A stretch of 23,755 nucleotides of DNA from the NCBI GenBank assembly GCA_002307065.1, contig DBTN01000043.1, positions 1 through 23,755 on the forward strand. The letters are read 5' to 3'. The stretch comes from Akkermansiaceae bacterium UBA1315. GTDB lineage: Bacteria > Verrucomicrobiota > Verrucomicrobiia > Verrucomicrobiales > Akkermansiaceae. The notes beneath the pieces were generated by a model that was not told the DNA's origin, searched no databases, and saw nothing but the letters and a program-made list of their open reading frames with translations. The translations under genes were made by a program, and so were the position numbers. Of the stretch, positions 1 to 6,616 are shown one piece after another. The first letter of the stretch is position 1. Each line of letters opens with the position of its first letter.

Positions 1-1417
1 CCGGAATCGGGTCCTGCCAGATGAGGATTTCTTCAGGCACTTCCGATCCGAGGTATCGGTCACGCGGGCCCATGTCACGGTGGGTGAGCTTGAACCATGC
101 ACGTGCGAAGGCGTCGGCGAATTGATCCGGATTTTCGTGGAAACGACGGGAAATTTTTTCGTAAATCGGATCAAAACGCAGGGCAAGATCGGAAGTCATC
201 ATGCTCGGTGCGATGCGTTTCGAGGCGTCATGCGCGTGCGGCACGGTGCCCTCGCCTGCTCCGTCCTTCGGTTTCCACTGATGAGCTCCCGCAGGGCTTT
301 TGGTCAGTTCCCATTCGTAGCCGAAAAGATTGTCGAAAAAGCCGGTGCTCCAGCGGGTTGGGGTGCTGGTCCAGGTGACTTCGATGCCGCTGGTGATGGC
401 GTCGCCCCCTACTCCGGTTCCAAAGCTGCTTTTCCAACCGAGGCCCTGTTGGGCAAGGCTCGCGGCTTCCGGTTCGGGCCCGACATGGTCCGCCGGACCG
501 GCGCCGTGGGTCTTTCCGAAAGTATGGCCGCCCGCGATGAGCGCGACGGTTTCCTCATCATTCATCGCCATGCGACCAAACGTTTCCCGAATGTCGTAGG
601 CGGATTTGAGTGGATCGGGATTGCCGTCGGGGCCTTCCGGGTTCACGTAAATCAATCCCATCTGCACTGCGGCGAGTGGGTTTTCCAACTTGCGGCTGTG
701 GATGTCTCCGTCGGCATCGTCATCGGAAACCAGAACACCGCCGCCTTTTTCGACGCCTTCGGAACCTGCGGCGTAGCGCTTGTCACCGCCGAGCCAAGTC
801 GTTTCACGCCCCCAATAAACATCCTGATCCGGTTCCCAGGTATCTTCCCGACCACCGGCAAATCCAAAAGTTTTGAATCCCATGCTCTCCAGTGCGACGT
901 TGCCGGCAAGGATCATCAAATCGGCCCAAGAAATTTTCCGGCCATATTTTTGTTTGATCGGCCACAGCAACCGGCGCGCCTTGTCGAGACTCACGTTGTC
1001 CGGCCAACTGTTCAGTGGAGCGAAACGTTGCTGCCCACGGCCGCCGCCGCCGCGGCCATCACCGGTCCGGTAGGTGCCAGCACTGTGCCAAGCCATCCGG
1101 ATGAAAAGCCCTCCGTAGTGACCAAAATCGGCCGGCCACCAATCTTGCGAATCGGTCATCAGCGCGGTGAGATCGGCTTTCACCGCCGCGAGATCGAGGC
1201 TTTTGAATTCTTCCGCATAGTTGAAATCCGCGCCCATCGGGTTGGATTTCGCAGAATGCTGGTTCAATAAGTCCAGGCGCAGCGAGTTCGGCCACCAGTC
1301 ACGGTTGCTCGTTCCTTTGCTGGGCGAGTGGTTGAACGGACATTTCCCTTCCGAAGCGGAAGCGGCCATGGCGGAGTGATCGACGGGACATTTTCCCTGG
1401 GATGTTGGATCGGACAT
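1..1417 (-). CDS. katG: Catalase-peroxidase KatG (C-terminus cut by window edge)
   Basis: Bifunctional haem catalase-peroxidase that removes hydrogen peroxide. About 472 N-terminal residues of a protein usually near 730 are present; the rest lies beyond the left edge. Visible in the N-terminal haem domain: distal Arg107, Trp110 and His111 in RMAWHSAGTYR, Tyr257 in GLIYVNPEG, and Met283 in GRMAMND. Trp110, Tyr257 and Met283 form the family's Trp-Tyr-Met cross-link. Proximal His298 lies in GGHTFGKTHG, and its Asp partner is probably Asp410. Large loop 1, before the adduct tyrosine, carries about 25 extra residues (216-240) compared with the mycobacterial enzyme as I remember it. The ATG at 1417 follows the furA stop by 42 bases, so the pair is probably co-transcribed and FurA-controlled. 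No Shine-Dalgarno is visible. The assignment is very secure. Confidence 0.97.
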   Translation of the reverse strand, partial: MSDPTSQGKCPVDHSAMAASASEGKCPFNHSPSKGTSNRDWWPNSLRLDLLNQHSAKSNPMGADFNYAEEFKSLDLAAVKADLTALMTDSQDWWPADFGHYGGLFIRMAWHSAGTYRTGDGRGGGGRGQQRFAPLNSWPDNVSLDKARRLLWPIKQKYGRKISWADLMILAGNVALESMGFKTFGFAGGREDTWEPDQDVYWGRETTWLGGDKRYAAGSEGVEKGGGVLVSDDDADGDIHSRKLENPLAAVQMGLIYVNPEGPDGNPDPLKSAYDIRETFGRMAMNDEETVALIAGGHTFGKTHGAGPADHVGPEPEAASLAQQGLGWKSSFGTGVGGDAITSGIEVTWTSTPTRWSTGFFDNLFGYEWELTKSPAGAHQWKPKDGAGEGTVPHAHDASKRIAPSMMTSDLALRFDPIYEKISRRFHENPDQFADAFARAWFKLTHRDMGPRDRYLGSEVPEEILIWQDPIP

Positions 1418-1459
1418 AGGATATACGGGTTGGTTGGGAGAATTTTGAATTTCGCAGAC

Positions 1460-1879
1460 TTACGGATTCGTCTTGAGACAATCGGGGCAGACTCCCCAAT
1501 AAATCACCTCCGCTTCATCGATGCGAAAGCCGGAGTTTCCAGCGGGATTCAGGCAAGGGGCATGGCCGGTCGCACAATCGACATCGACGGTTTTCCCGCA
1601 CATTCGACAGATCAGATGGTGGTGATTATCCCCCACCCGGCTTTCAAACAATGCAGGTGAACCAGCTGGCTGAATGCGGCGAATCAACCCCCTTTTGACG
1701 AGAATTCCGAGAGCATCATACACCGCTTGCTGCGAAATCGCGCCGATACTGGCGCGAACGTGCTCAGCGATCAGATCCACGGTGCCGTGCGGACTTTCGC
1801 CGACGGCTTTCAGGACTGCCAAGCGTTGTGCCGTGACGGGAATTCCGTGCTGACGAAGAAGAGCTGCACCCTCGGACAT
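1460..1879 (-). CDS. furA: Fur-family peroxide/metal regulator, mycobacterial FurA type
   Basis: A 139-residue metal-dependent DNA-binding repressor. The recognition-helix region is SQQAVYDALGILVKRGLI (residues 49-66). The metal-binding core has the triple His 86-88 followed by CRMC (Cys91, Cys94), Asp99 in TVDVDC, and a C-terminal CPDC (Cys131, Cys134). The stretches SRVGDNHHH and DEAEVIYWG are, from memory, almost the same in mycobacterial FurA, which makes FurA a better fit than PerR or Fur; the residue aligned with PerR Asp85 is not Asp. It lies directly upstream of katG on the same strand, the arrangement in which mycobacterial FurA represses itself and katG and is relieved by peroxide. 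I infer the same role here. The ATG at 1879 is the only sensible start. Confidence 0.93.
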   Translation of the reverse strand: MSEGAALLRQHGIPVTAQRLAVLKAVGESPHGTVDLIAEHVRASIGAISQQAVYDALGILVKRGLIRRIQPAGSPALFESRVGDNHHHLICRMCGKTVDVDCATGHAPCLNPAGNSGFRIDEAEVIYWGVCPDCLKTNP

Positions 1880-1898
1880 GTTTTTAGGTTAATCGACA

Positions 1899-1916
1899 TT
1901 TGGAATGAGTCCAGAA
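1899..1916. promoter_or_regulatory. Imperfect inverted repeat upstream of furA (possible operator)
   Basis: On the minus strand this reads TTCTGGACTCATTCCAAA, with TGGA and TCCA arms around a 5-base centre, 20-37 bases upstream of the furA start and inside the furA/DUF808 divergent region. Autoregulation by FurA-type proteins is established, and this is the best small palindrome I see there. The match is short and may be chance. Confidence 0.25.
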
Positions 1917-2057
1917 CTTTTTAAGGAAGTCCCATGAATGGGCTCCCGTTCCACGCCAATGCAGCGATTCCGGCTACGGATTGGGTTCGGCGTTATGCAC
2001 GTTCTTTCCCATTTTCGCTCTTGCTTCGGAGACCGGTTCCATAAGCATGACGCCGAC

Positions 2058-3008
2058 ATGGCTGCCGGAAGTTTGCTGACTTTGCTCGACGATATCGCAT
2101 CGATTCTTGATGACGTTTCCATTCTCACCAAAAAGGCGGCGGCTAAAACGGCAGGCGTGCTGGGCGACGATCTGGCTTTGAACGCTCAACAAGTCAGCGG
2201 CGTGGTTTCGAAGCGTGAACTGCCCGTGGTATGGGCCGTCGCCAGAGGGTCATTCGTCAACAAATTGATTCTCGTGCCCCTCGCGCTTTTGATCAGTGCC
2301 TTCGCCCCTTGGTTGGTCACTCCTTTACTCATGATCGGTGGCCTCTACCTCTGCTTCGAGGGAGTCGAAAAACTCCACCATGCCTTTTCCCATCGGGAGA
2401 AAAAATCGCCCGAAGAAGCGGAAAAGGAAATCACCGACCTCGCGGCGACCGCGCCCGCCGAGAAGGTTGAAACCGAAGCTCAAAAAATCAAAGGGGCAGT
2501 TCGGACCGACTTCATCCTTTCCGGCGAAATCATCGCGATCACGCTCGGGACGGTGGCGACCGAAGATTTTCCACGCCAACTTTTGGTCCTTTCTACCATC
2601 GCGGTCGTCATGACCATCGGCGTTTACGGATTGGTCGCCGGAATCGTGAAACTGGACGACGCCGGACTTTATCTCACCCAGCGTGCGAGCACTCTCGCCC
2701 GGAAGGCGGGTCAGGCGATCCTGTGGGTTGCGCCGTGGCTGATGAAAACCCTTTCGATTCTCGGAACCGCTGCGATGTTTCTTGTCGGCGGCGGCATCGT
2801 CACTCACGGCATTCCTTGGCTGCACCATTTCGTCGAACACACGGCGGAAACGATCCGTCAGTCGGGAGGGCTGGGAGCCATCTTCGCGACGATCACCCCT
2901 TCCCTGCTCAATGGAATTTGTGGCCTGATCGCCGGAATTCTCGTTCTTGCGGGGGTGATGCTGATCAAAAAGCTCCGGGGAAAAACGGCCCACGAGCCAG
3001 CGCACTAA
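2058..3008 (+). CDS. DUF808 (YedI-like) multi-pass inner-membrane protein
   Basis: A 316-residue protein of the DUF808 family, like Escherichia coli YedI; its function is not known. The family's N-terminal block is clear: LLTLLDDIASILDDVS, then KTAGVLGDDLALNAQQVSG, RELPVVWAVARGS and the hydrophobic NKLILVPLALLISAF leading to FEGVEKL. Residues 122-157 form a charged, Lys/Glu-rich cytoplasmic-looking loop. Several strongly hydrophobic segments follow, for example LLVLSTIAVVMTIGVYGLV and ICGLIAGILVLAGVMLI near the C-terminus. The ATG at 2058 was chosen because homology begins at MAAGSLL; the frame stays open upstream to 1938, but those 40 residues look unlike the family. It diverges from furA-katG and has a compact terminator just after its stop. 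Confidence 0.88.
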   Translation: MAAGSLLTLLDDIASILDDVSILTKKAAAKTAGVLGDDLALNAQQVSGVVSKRELPVVWAVARGSFVNKLILVPLALLISAFAPWLVTPLLMIGGLYLCFEGVEKLHHAFSHREKKSPEEAEKEITDLAATAPAEKVETEAQKIKGAVRTDFILSGEIIAITLGTVATEDFPRQLLVLSTIAVVMTIGVYGLVAGIVKLDDAGLYLTQRASTLARKAGQAILWVAPWLMKTLSILGTAAMFLVGGGIVTHGIPWLHHFVEHTAETIRQSGGLGAIFATITPSLLNGICGLIAGILVLAGVMLIKKLRGKTAHEPAH

Positions 3009-3011
3009 ACC

Positions 3012-3032
3012 CACCGGATCGGTGTCCTTTTT
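3012..3032 (+). terminator. Short intrinsic terminator after the DUF808 gene
   Basis: A CACCG/CGGTG stem with a GAT loop begins 4 bases after the stop at 3008 and is followed by a run of five T (3028-3032). The stem is only 5 bp, but position and T-run fit. Confidence 0.55.
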
Positions 3033-3042
3033 GGTATCTAAC

Positions 3043-3072
3043 AAAAAAGCCGGGTTCTGTTAGAAACCCGAC
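3043..3072 (-). terminator. Intrinsic terminator of yjdM (minus strand)
   Basis: Read on the minus strand, CGGGT/ACCCG arms (3051-3055 and 3066-3070) extended by TCT/AGA form a hairpin followed by CTTTTTTG. It lies about 30 bases past the yjdM stop. An outer inverted repeat, TATCTAAC (3035-3042) and GTTAGATA (3084-3091), encloses it. Confidence 0.75.
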
Positions 3073-3103
3073 TTATGAATAACGTTAGATAAAAAAGACC
3101 GGT

Positions 3104-3445
3104 TCAGCCGACGACTTTTTTCACGAAACAGGCTTTCAACCCGATTGATAGACCGTCCATTTTACAATCGATCTCGTGATCACCATCGACGAGGCGGATC
3201 GGCTTCGACTTGGTGCCGACTTTAAGAACTTGGGAGCTTCCTTTCAGTTTGAGATCCTTGATCATCGCGACGATGTCGCCGTTTGCCAGGACGTTTCCGT
3301 AGGCATCTTTGACGATCCGTTCCGCGCTCGACTCTTCCGGTTCCGGCTCCTTCGCCCATTCGTGACCACAGGTCACGCACTCATACTGGTCGCCGAGGGT
3401 AAGAATCTCGGACATATCGCAAACCGGGCAGGAAAGATCACTCAT
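3104..3445 (-). CDS. yjdM: YjdM/PhnA-family zinc-ribbon protein
   Basis: A 113-residue protein of the family historically called PhnA, although it is not the phosphonoacetate hydrolase and its role remains unclear. The N-terminal zinc ribbon has paired cysteines in CPVC and CVTC. The C-terminal PhnA domain reads IVKDAYGNVLANGD, then IKDLKLKGSS, VGTKSKPIRLVDGDHEIDC and a terminal FVKKV, closely matching E. coli YjdM as I remember it. The ATG at 3445 (MSDLSCP) is preferred over the one at 3481 because the family starts just before the zinc ribbon. The gene stands alone, with a good terminator downstream and no phosphonate genes nearby. Confidence 0.9.
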   Translation of the reverse strand: MSDLSCPVCDMSEILTLGDQYECVTCGHEWAKEPEPEESSAERIVKDAYGNVLANGDIVAMIKDLKLKGSSQVLKVGTKSKPIRLVDGDHEIDCKMDGLSIGLKACFVKKVVG

Positions 3446-3525
3446 CGGCGGGATGAAAAACCACAGGTCGTGGAAATTCAAGCCGCGTCATCAGAAATTG
3501 CCAGACCGGTTTACGCTCAGAATGA

Positions 3526-3984
3526 TCAATGAACGACACGGGAGCGTCCACCGGTCGAAAGGATCCGAACTCGGTCACCCACGCTGAAGGATTCGCGAGG
3601 GTTGATTTCTTGCACGACCGAAATGGTTTCGGCGCGGTCAAGTTTCACCGTGATTTCGATGCCACCCCGAGACCCGACCGATTGTTGAGCATGGGATCCA
3701 ACGGCACTGCCGAGAAGGGCTCCGCCAACGGCACCCGCAGTATTCGAAGCACGGCCGCTTCCGATGTTACTGCCCAACAGACCACCGGCTAATCCACCGA
3801 CCAAGGTGCCGCCCTGATTTCCGCCTTCGATTTTCACGTTGCGAATCGAGGTGATCCGGCCGGTCGTCACGGACTGCGCCTGACCGGCTTCATTTCGCGA
3901 ATACGTATCGCCTGTGAGCGAATCTTGAGCGCAGGAAGAGAACAGAAGCAACGATCCCAAACCAATGATGTAGCGGATTTTCAT
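3526..3984 (-). CDS. Glycine-zipper outer-membrane lipoprotein (SlyB/Pcp-like)
   Basis: A 152-residue predicted lipoprotein. The signal peptide ends in LLFSSC, with Cys18 as the lipidation site. Residues about 58-96 form a Gly/Ala-rich glycine zipper (GGLAGGLLG, then AGAVGGALLGSAVGS), typical of the 17 kDa antigen/SlyB family, where it is thought to form a hairpin in the membrane. The C-terminal part, with ITVKLDRAETISVVQ and FSVGDRVRIL, matches the usual SlyB tail. It is probably an outer-membrane integrity or stress lipoprotein; the precise function is not shown. It diverges from opgG across about 240 bases, so both envelope genes share an upstream region. Confidence 0.85.
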   Translation of the reverse strand: MKIRYIIGLGSLLLFSSCAQDSLTGDTYSRNEAGQAQSVTTGRITSIRNVKIEGGNQGGTLVGGLAGGLLGSNIGSGRASNTAGAVGGALLGSAVGSHAQQSVGSRGGIEITVKLDRAETISVVQEINPRESFSVGDRVRILSTGGRSRVVH

Positions 3985-3987
3985 CGT

Positions 3988-4011
3988 GATATTCTTGGCG
4001 ATATTTGGATC
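3988..4011. repeat. Imperfect tandem repeat beside the lipoprotein start
   Basis: GATATTCTTGGC is followed directly by GATATTTGGATC; on the minus strand this gives two spaced CCAA..ATATC units 4-27 bases upstream of the lipoprotein ATG. It could bind a regulator or be chance. The rest of the 3985-4222 region shows no clear promoter, only a hairpin at 4153-4170 (CCTTGC/GCAAGG). Confidence 0.25.
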
Positions 4012-4222
4012 AGATCAAGTGGGAAATGAAGTGGACCCGTCGGCATTTTGGAAAAACCGCTCCGCAAAAAAAATCGAATGAAATAGGGTCGATTTTGGTT
4101 TTCCGATTTGGTCGTCAACTGGAATCCGTGCGGTCTTTTCGCCTGCGACTCTCCTTGCAATCTGGCAAGGCCACTGCCAAAAACCTTCTACAAACTGTCG
4201 GTCAGTTTCTTTTCCATTGGCT

Positions 4223-5821
4223 ATGATCTCCATTCCTAAAACTCTTTCCGCCACGGCGGCGCTGTTTGCCGCGTCGGTGTGCTTTTCCCAAGCGGACGCC
4301 TTTTCGTTCGACCAGCTCCGTGCCGAAGCCCGGGCGGCGGCGGAAAAACCCTACGTTCCCGGAAAAGACGACCTCGCGGATTTCTGGAAAAATCTGACCT
4401 ACGATCAGCATCGCGACATCCGCTTCAAAATGGAATCCGGCTTGTGGTGGGATCAGTCACCATTCTCGATCGATTTTTTCCATCCTGGCTGGACGGCGAA
4501 AAAAACCATCACTCTTTTCGAAGTCATCGGAGGTGAATCGAAGCCACTGGGATTCGACCAAACTCTTTTTGATTACGGCAAACAGACCGTTCCGAAAGGC
4601 ACCACGCCCCCGCCCGGTTACGCCGGATGGAGAGCTCGGACCCATCTGAACTCGAAAGATTATATGGACGAGTTTCTGGTTTTCCTCGGTGCCAGCTACT
4701 TGCGGGCGATTCCTGCGGGCGCGCCCTACGGCCTTTCCGCTCGGGGCCTTTCGATCAACAGCGGCCTCCCGGGCGTCCCCGAAGAGTTTCCGGACTTCAC
4801 CAAGTTTTATTTAGAGAAACCATCAAAGGATTCCAAAACGCTGAAAGTTTGGGCACTGCTGGATGGAGAAAGCGTCTCGGGCGCTTACCAGTTCACCATC
4901 ACTCCCGGTGTGGAAACGATCATGGACGTCGAAGCCGAAATCACCCTTCGGCGCCCGGTGAATCAATTGGGGCTCGCGCCTTTTTCATCGATGTTTTGGT
5001 TCGGTGAGGGAACACATCCGCGCCCCTACGATTTCCGCCCGGAAGTTCACGACAGCGATGGATTGCTGATGGAGCTTGAAAGCGGAAACCTCCACTACCG
5101 TCCGCTGGAGCACACGAAAGACCAGTTCCGCCACTGTGTTTTCACCATGGAAAAACCGCGCTCGTGGTCGCTTCTTCAGCGTGACCGTTCGTTCGCGTCT
5201 TATGAAGATGTCGAAGCGGGTTATCACGATCGGCCAAGTGTGAAAGTCGAACCGGTCAAAGGCTTCGATCATGGAAAACTCCACCTCATCGAAATGCCGA
5301 CTATCGATGAAACGAACGACAACGTCATTCTTTTGTGGGAGCCGGAACCGGCGCTCGAAGTCGCAAAACCCTTCCATTTCCAATACCGTCTGAACTGGAT
5401 GCGTGATCCCGCTCCGTCCGGTTTGTTCACTGTCCGCGCGACTCGCTCGGGAAATCCGGTTCAGCAACCGGAACAGGTTTTGATGGCCATCGATTTCGCA
5501 AAACCCCTGCAACCGGTCAAAAAAGTCGGAGATCCGAAATGGGACGACATCAAGAATTTCAAGCCGGTCGTCACCGTCAACCAGAAGGACGTCAAATTGA
5601 TCCACGTCGGTCTTACCGATGTCAGCATGCCGAATGTCGATAACTTGCCTGCGGGGTTGGGTCGCAGCCCGGAAATTCACATGCCACAGGTATTGCGCGC
5701 CTTTTTTGTGTTAGAGCCCGGGAAGGACGTGACGGATATCGACATGACTTGCGAACTGCAGGATGAAACCGGTAAGGCGGTCTCAGAGCGCTGGCTGTAT
5801 TTCTGGAAAAAGACTCACTGA
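4223..5821 (+). CDS. opgG: Periplasmic glucan biosynthesis protein OpgG/MdoG
   Basis: A 532-residue periplasmic protein needed in proteobacteria for osmoregulated periplasmic glucan (OPG) backbone synthesis or branching. Residues 1-26 form a Sec signal peptide ending in ADA. Without a twin-arginine motif it resembles OpgG more than the Tat-exported OpgD. Family blocks are clear: SIDFFHPGW, DEFLVFLGASYLRAIPAG, YGLSARGLSINSG, EEFPDFTKFYLEKP, FSSMFWFGEG, DFRPEVHDSDGL, SLLQRDRSFASYEDVEAGY and EMPTIDETNDNV. The length is close to the usual 510-530 residues. A TTG two codons earlier (4217) is an alternative start. The partner glucosyltransferase opgH, usually adjacent, is not in the window. The 3' end overlaps convergent truC by 7 bases. 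Confidence 0.93.
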   Translation: MISIPKTLSATAALFAASVCFSQADAFSFDQLRAEARAAAEKPYVPGKDDLADFWKNLTYDQHRDIRFKMESGLWWDQSPFSIDFFHPGWTAKKTITLFEVIGGESKPLGFDQTLFDYGKQTVPKGTTPPPGYAGWRARTHLNSKDYMDEFLVFLGASYLRAIPAGAPYGLSARGLSINSGLPGVPEEFPDFTKFYLEKPSKDSKTLKVWALLDGESVSGAYQFTITPGVETIMDVEAEITLRRPVNQLGLAPFSSMFWFGEGTHPRPYDFRPEVHDSDGLLMELESGNLHYRPLEHTKDQFRHCVFTMEKPRSWSLLQRDRSFASYEDVEAGYHDRPSVKVEPVKGFDHGKLHLIEMPTIDETNDNVILLWEPEPALEVAKPFHFQYRLNWMRDPAPSGLFTVRATRSGNPVQQPEQVLMAIDFAKPLQPVKKVGDPKWDDIKNFKPVVTVNQKDVKLIHVGLTDVSMPNVDNLPAGLGRSPEIHMPQVLRAFFVLEPGKDVTDIDMTCELQDETGKAVSERWLYFWKKTH

Positions 5822-6510
5822 TCGAGCAGATCGGGAAAACATCGGAGGAAATCCGGATCGATCGGTGCCTCGATCTGCAATGGCTCTCCCGTGTGCGGAT
5901 GACGCAACTGGAGAGTCCGGGATTGCAACAGCATTCGGGTGCCGGTTCCGAGAATTTTCCCGAGTTCGTCACTTCGCTCGATTCCCGCATACCGGTAATC
6001 TCCGACAATGGGAAATCCATCGCTGGCGAGATGTCGGCGGATCTGGTGAAATCGACCCGTCTCCGGTCGGGCTTCGACCAACGAGAGTTTCAGAGTTTCG
6101 GGAAATTCCGGATTCTGCCGATGGAGCAGAAGCTTGAAAAAGGTAATCGCTTCCAACGGCGCACGGTCCTCGTTTTCAACAATCGGTTGTTCGCAGGTCC
6201 ATCGGTCGGGTGGATTCCCTTCGATCACCGAAAGATAAGTTTTTTGAACCTCCCGTCTGGCGAAGGCCTGTTGGGTCAGACTTGCGGTTTTCGAATCGAG
6301 GGCAAAAAGCAAAACCCCCGAGGTCGGGCGATCCAGCCGATGTGAAGGAAACACACGCTGGCCGATTTGATCACGCAGCCGCTTCATCACAATCCACTTT
6401 TGCTCTTCGGGCGAGTTGACCGGGTGCACCAAAAAACCAGCAGGTTTGTCGATGGCGATCAAATTTTCGTCCTGATATAAAATGCGGAAAGGCGGCGTTT
6501 CAGAAATCAT
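5815..6510 (-). CDS. truC: RluA-family pseudouridine synthase, TruC type
   Basis: A 231-residue uracil isomerase. The catalytic motif HRLDRPTSGVLLFA (catalytic Asp60) is the form typical of TruC, which makes pseudouridine 65 in tRNA. RluA/RluC enzymes usually have HRLDxxTSG with other flanks. Other family blocks are ILYQDENLIAIDKPAGFLVHP near the N-terminus, ARREVQKTYLSVIEG, the RNA-contacting ETGRFHQIRRHLASDGFPIVGD, and RTLQLRHPHTGE near the C-terminus. No S4 RNA-binding domain precedes the catalytic domain, as expected for TruC. It converges on opgG with overlapping stop codons. The family is certain; the tRNA target is inferred from the motif. Confidence 0.88.
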   Translation of the reverse strand: MISETPPFRILYQDENLIAIDKPAGFLVHPVNSPEEQKWIVMKRLRDQIGQRVFPSHRLDRPTSGVLLFALDSKTASLTQQAFARREVQKTYLSVIEGNPPDRWTCEQPIVENEDRAPLEAITFFKLLLHRQNPEFPETLKLSLVEARPETGRFHQIRRHLASDGFPIVGDYRYAGIERSDELGKILGTGTRMLLQSRTLQLRHPHTGEPLQIEAPIDPDFLRCFPDLLDQ

Positions 6511-6554
6511 TCTCGGTGGTGGAGACTGTTCTGCAAACCGGTTTCCACAAGCCG

Positions 6555-6587
6555 GAAAGACGCCAAAGCCGCACGAGCGCGGCTTTG
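6555..6587 (-). terminator. Probable terminator of the Gfo/Idh oxidoreductase gene
   Basis: A perfect 9-bp stem, CAAAGCCGC/GCGGCTTTG (6564-6572 and 6579-6587), has a 6-base loop and lies about 30 bases past the minus-strand stop at 6617. The following minus-strand sequence GCGTCTTTCC is only modestly T-rich, so termination may be incomplete. Confidence 0.6.
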
Positions 6588-6616
6588 ACTAGCGAGGTCA
6601 AAAGTGACAGTGCAGA

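Noticed and set aside
80..1270. Long open frame on the plus strand (396 codons)
   Set aside because: It lies antisense to katG, whose catalytic residues are intact. The translated product has no recognisable domain; the frame is open because of the GC-rich codon pattern.
1440..1453. Direct repeat GAATTTTGAATTTC in the furA-katG gap
   Set aside because: Too short and AT-rich to separate from chance; it shows no dyad symmetry.
2325..3044. Open frame of 239 codons on the minus strand
   Set aside because: Antisense to the DUF808 gene; the product is an Arg/Asp-rich composition artefact.
4985..5680. Open frame of 231 codons on the minus strand
   Set aside because: Antisense to conserved OpgG blocks.
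6535..6544. AAACCGGTTT palindrome, and many other ACCGGT sites in the window
   Set aside because: ACCGGT recurs often inside coding sequence (for example near 15910, 17095, 18045, 21914 and 22755), so it looks like a compositional habit of the genome rather than an operator.
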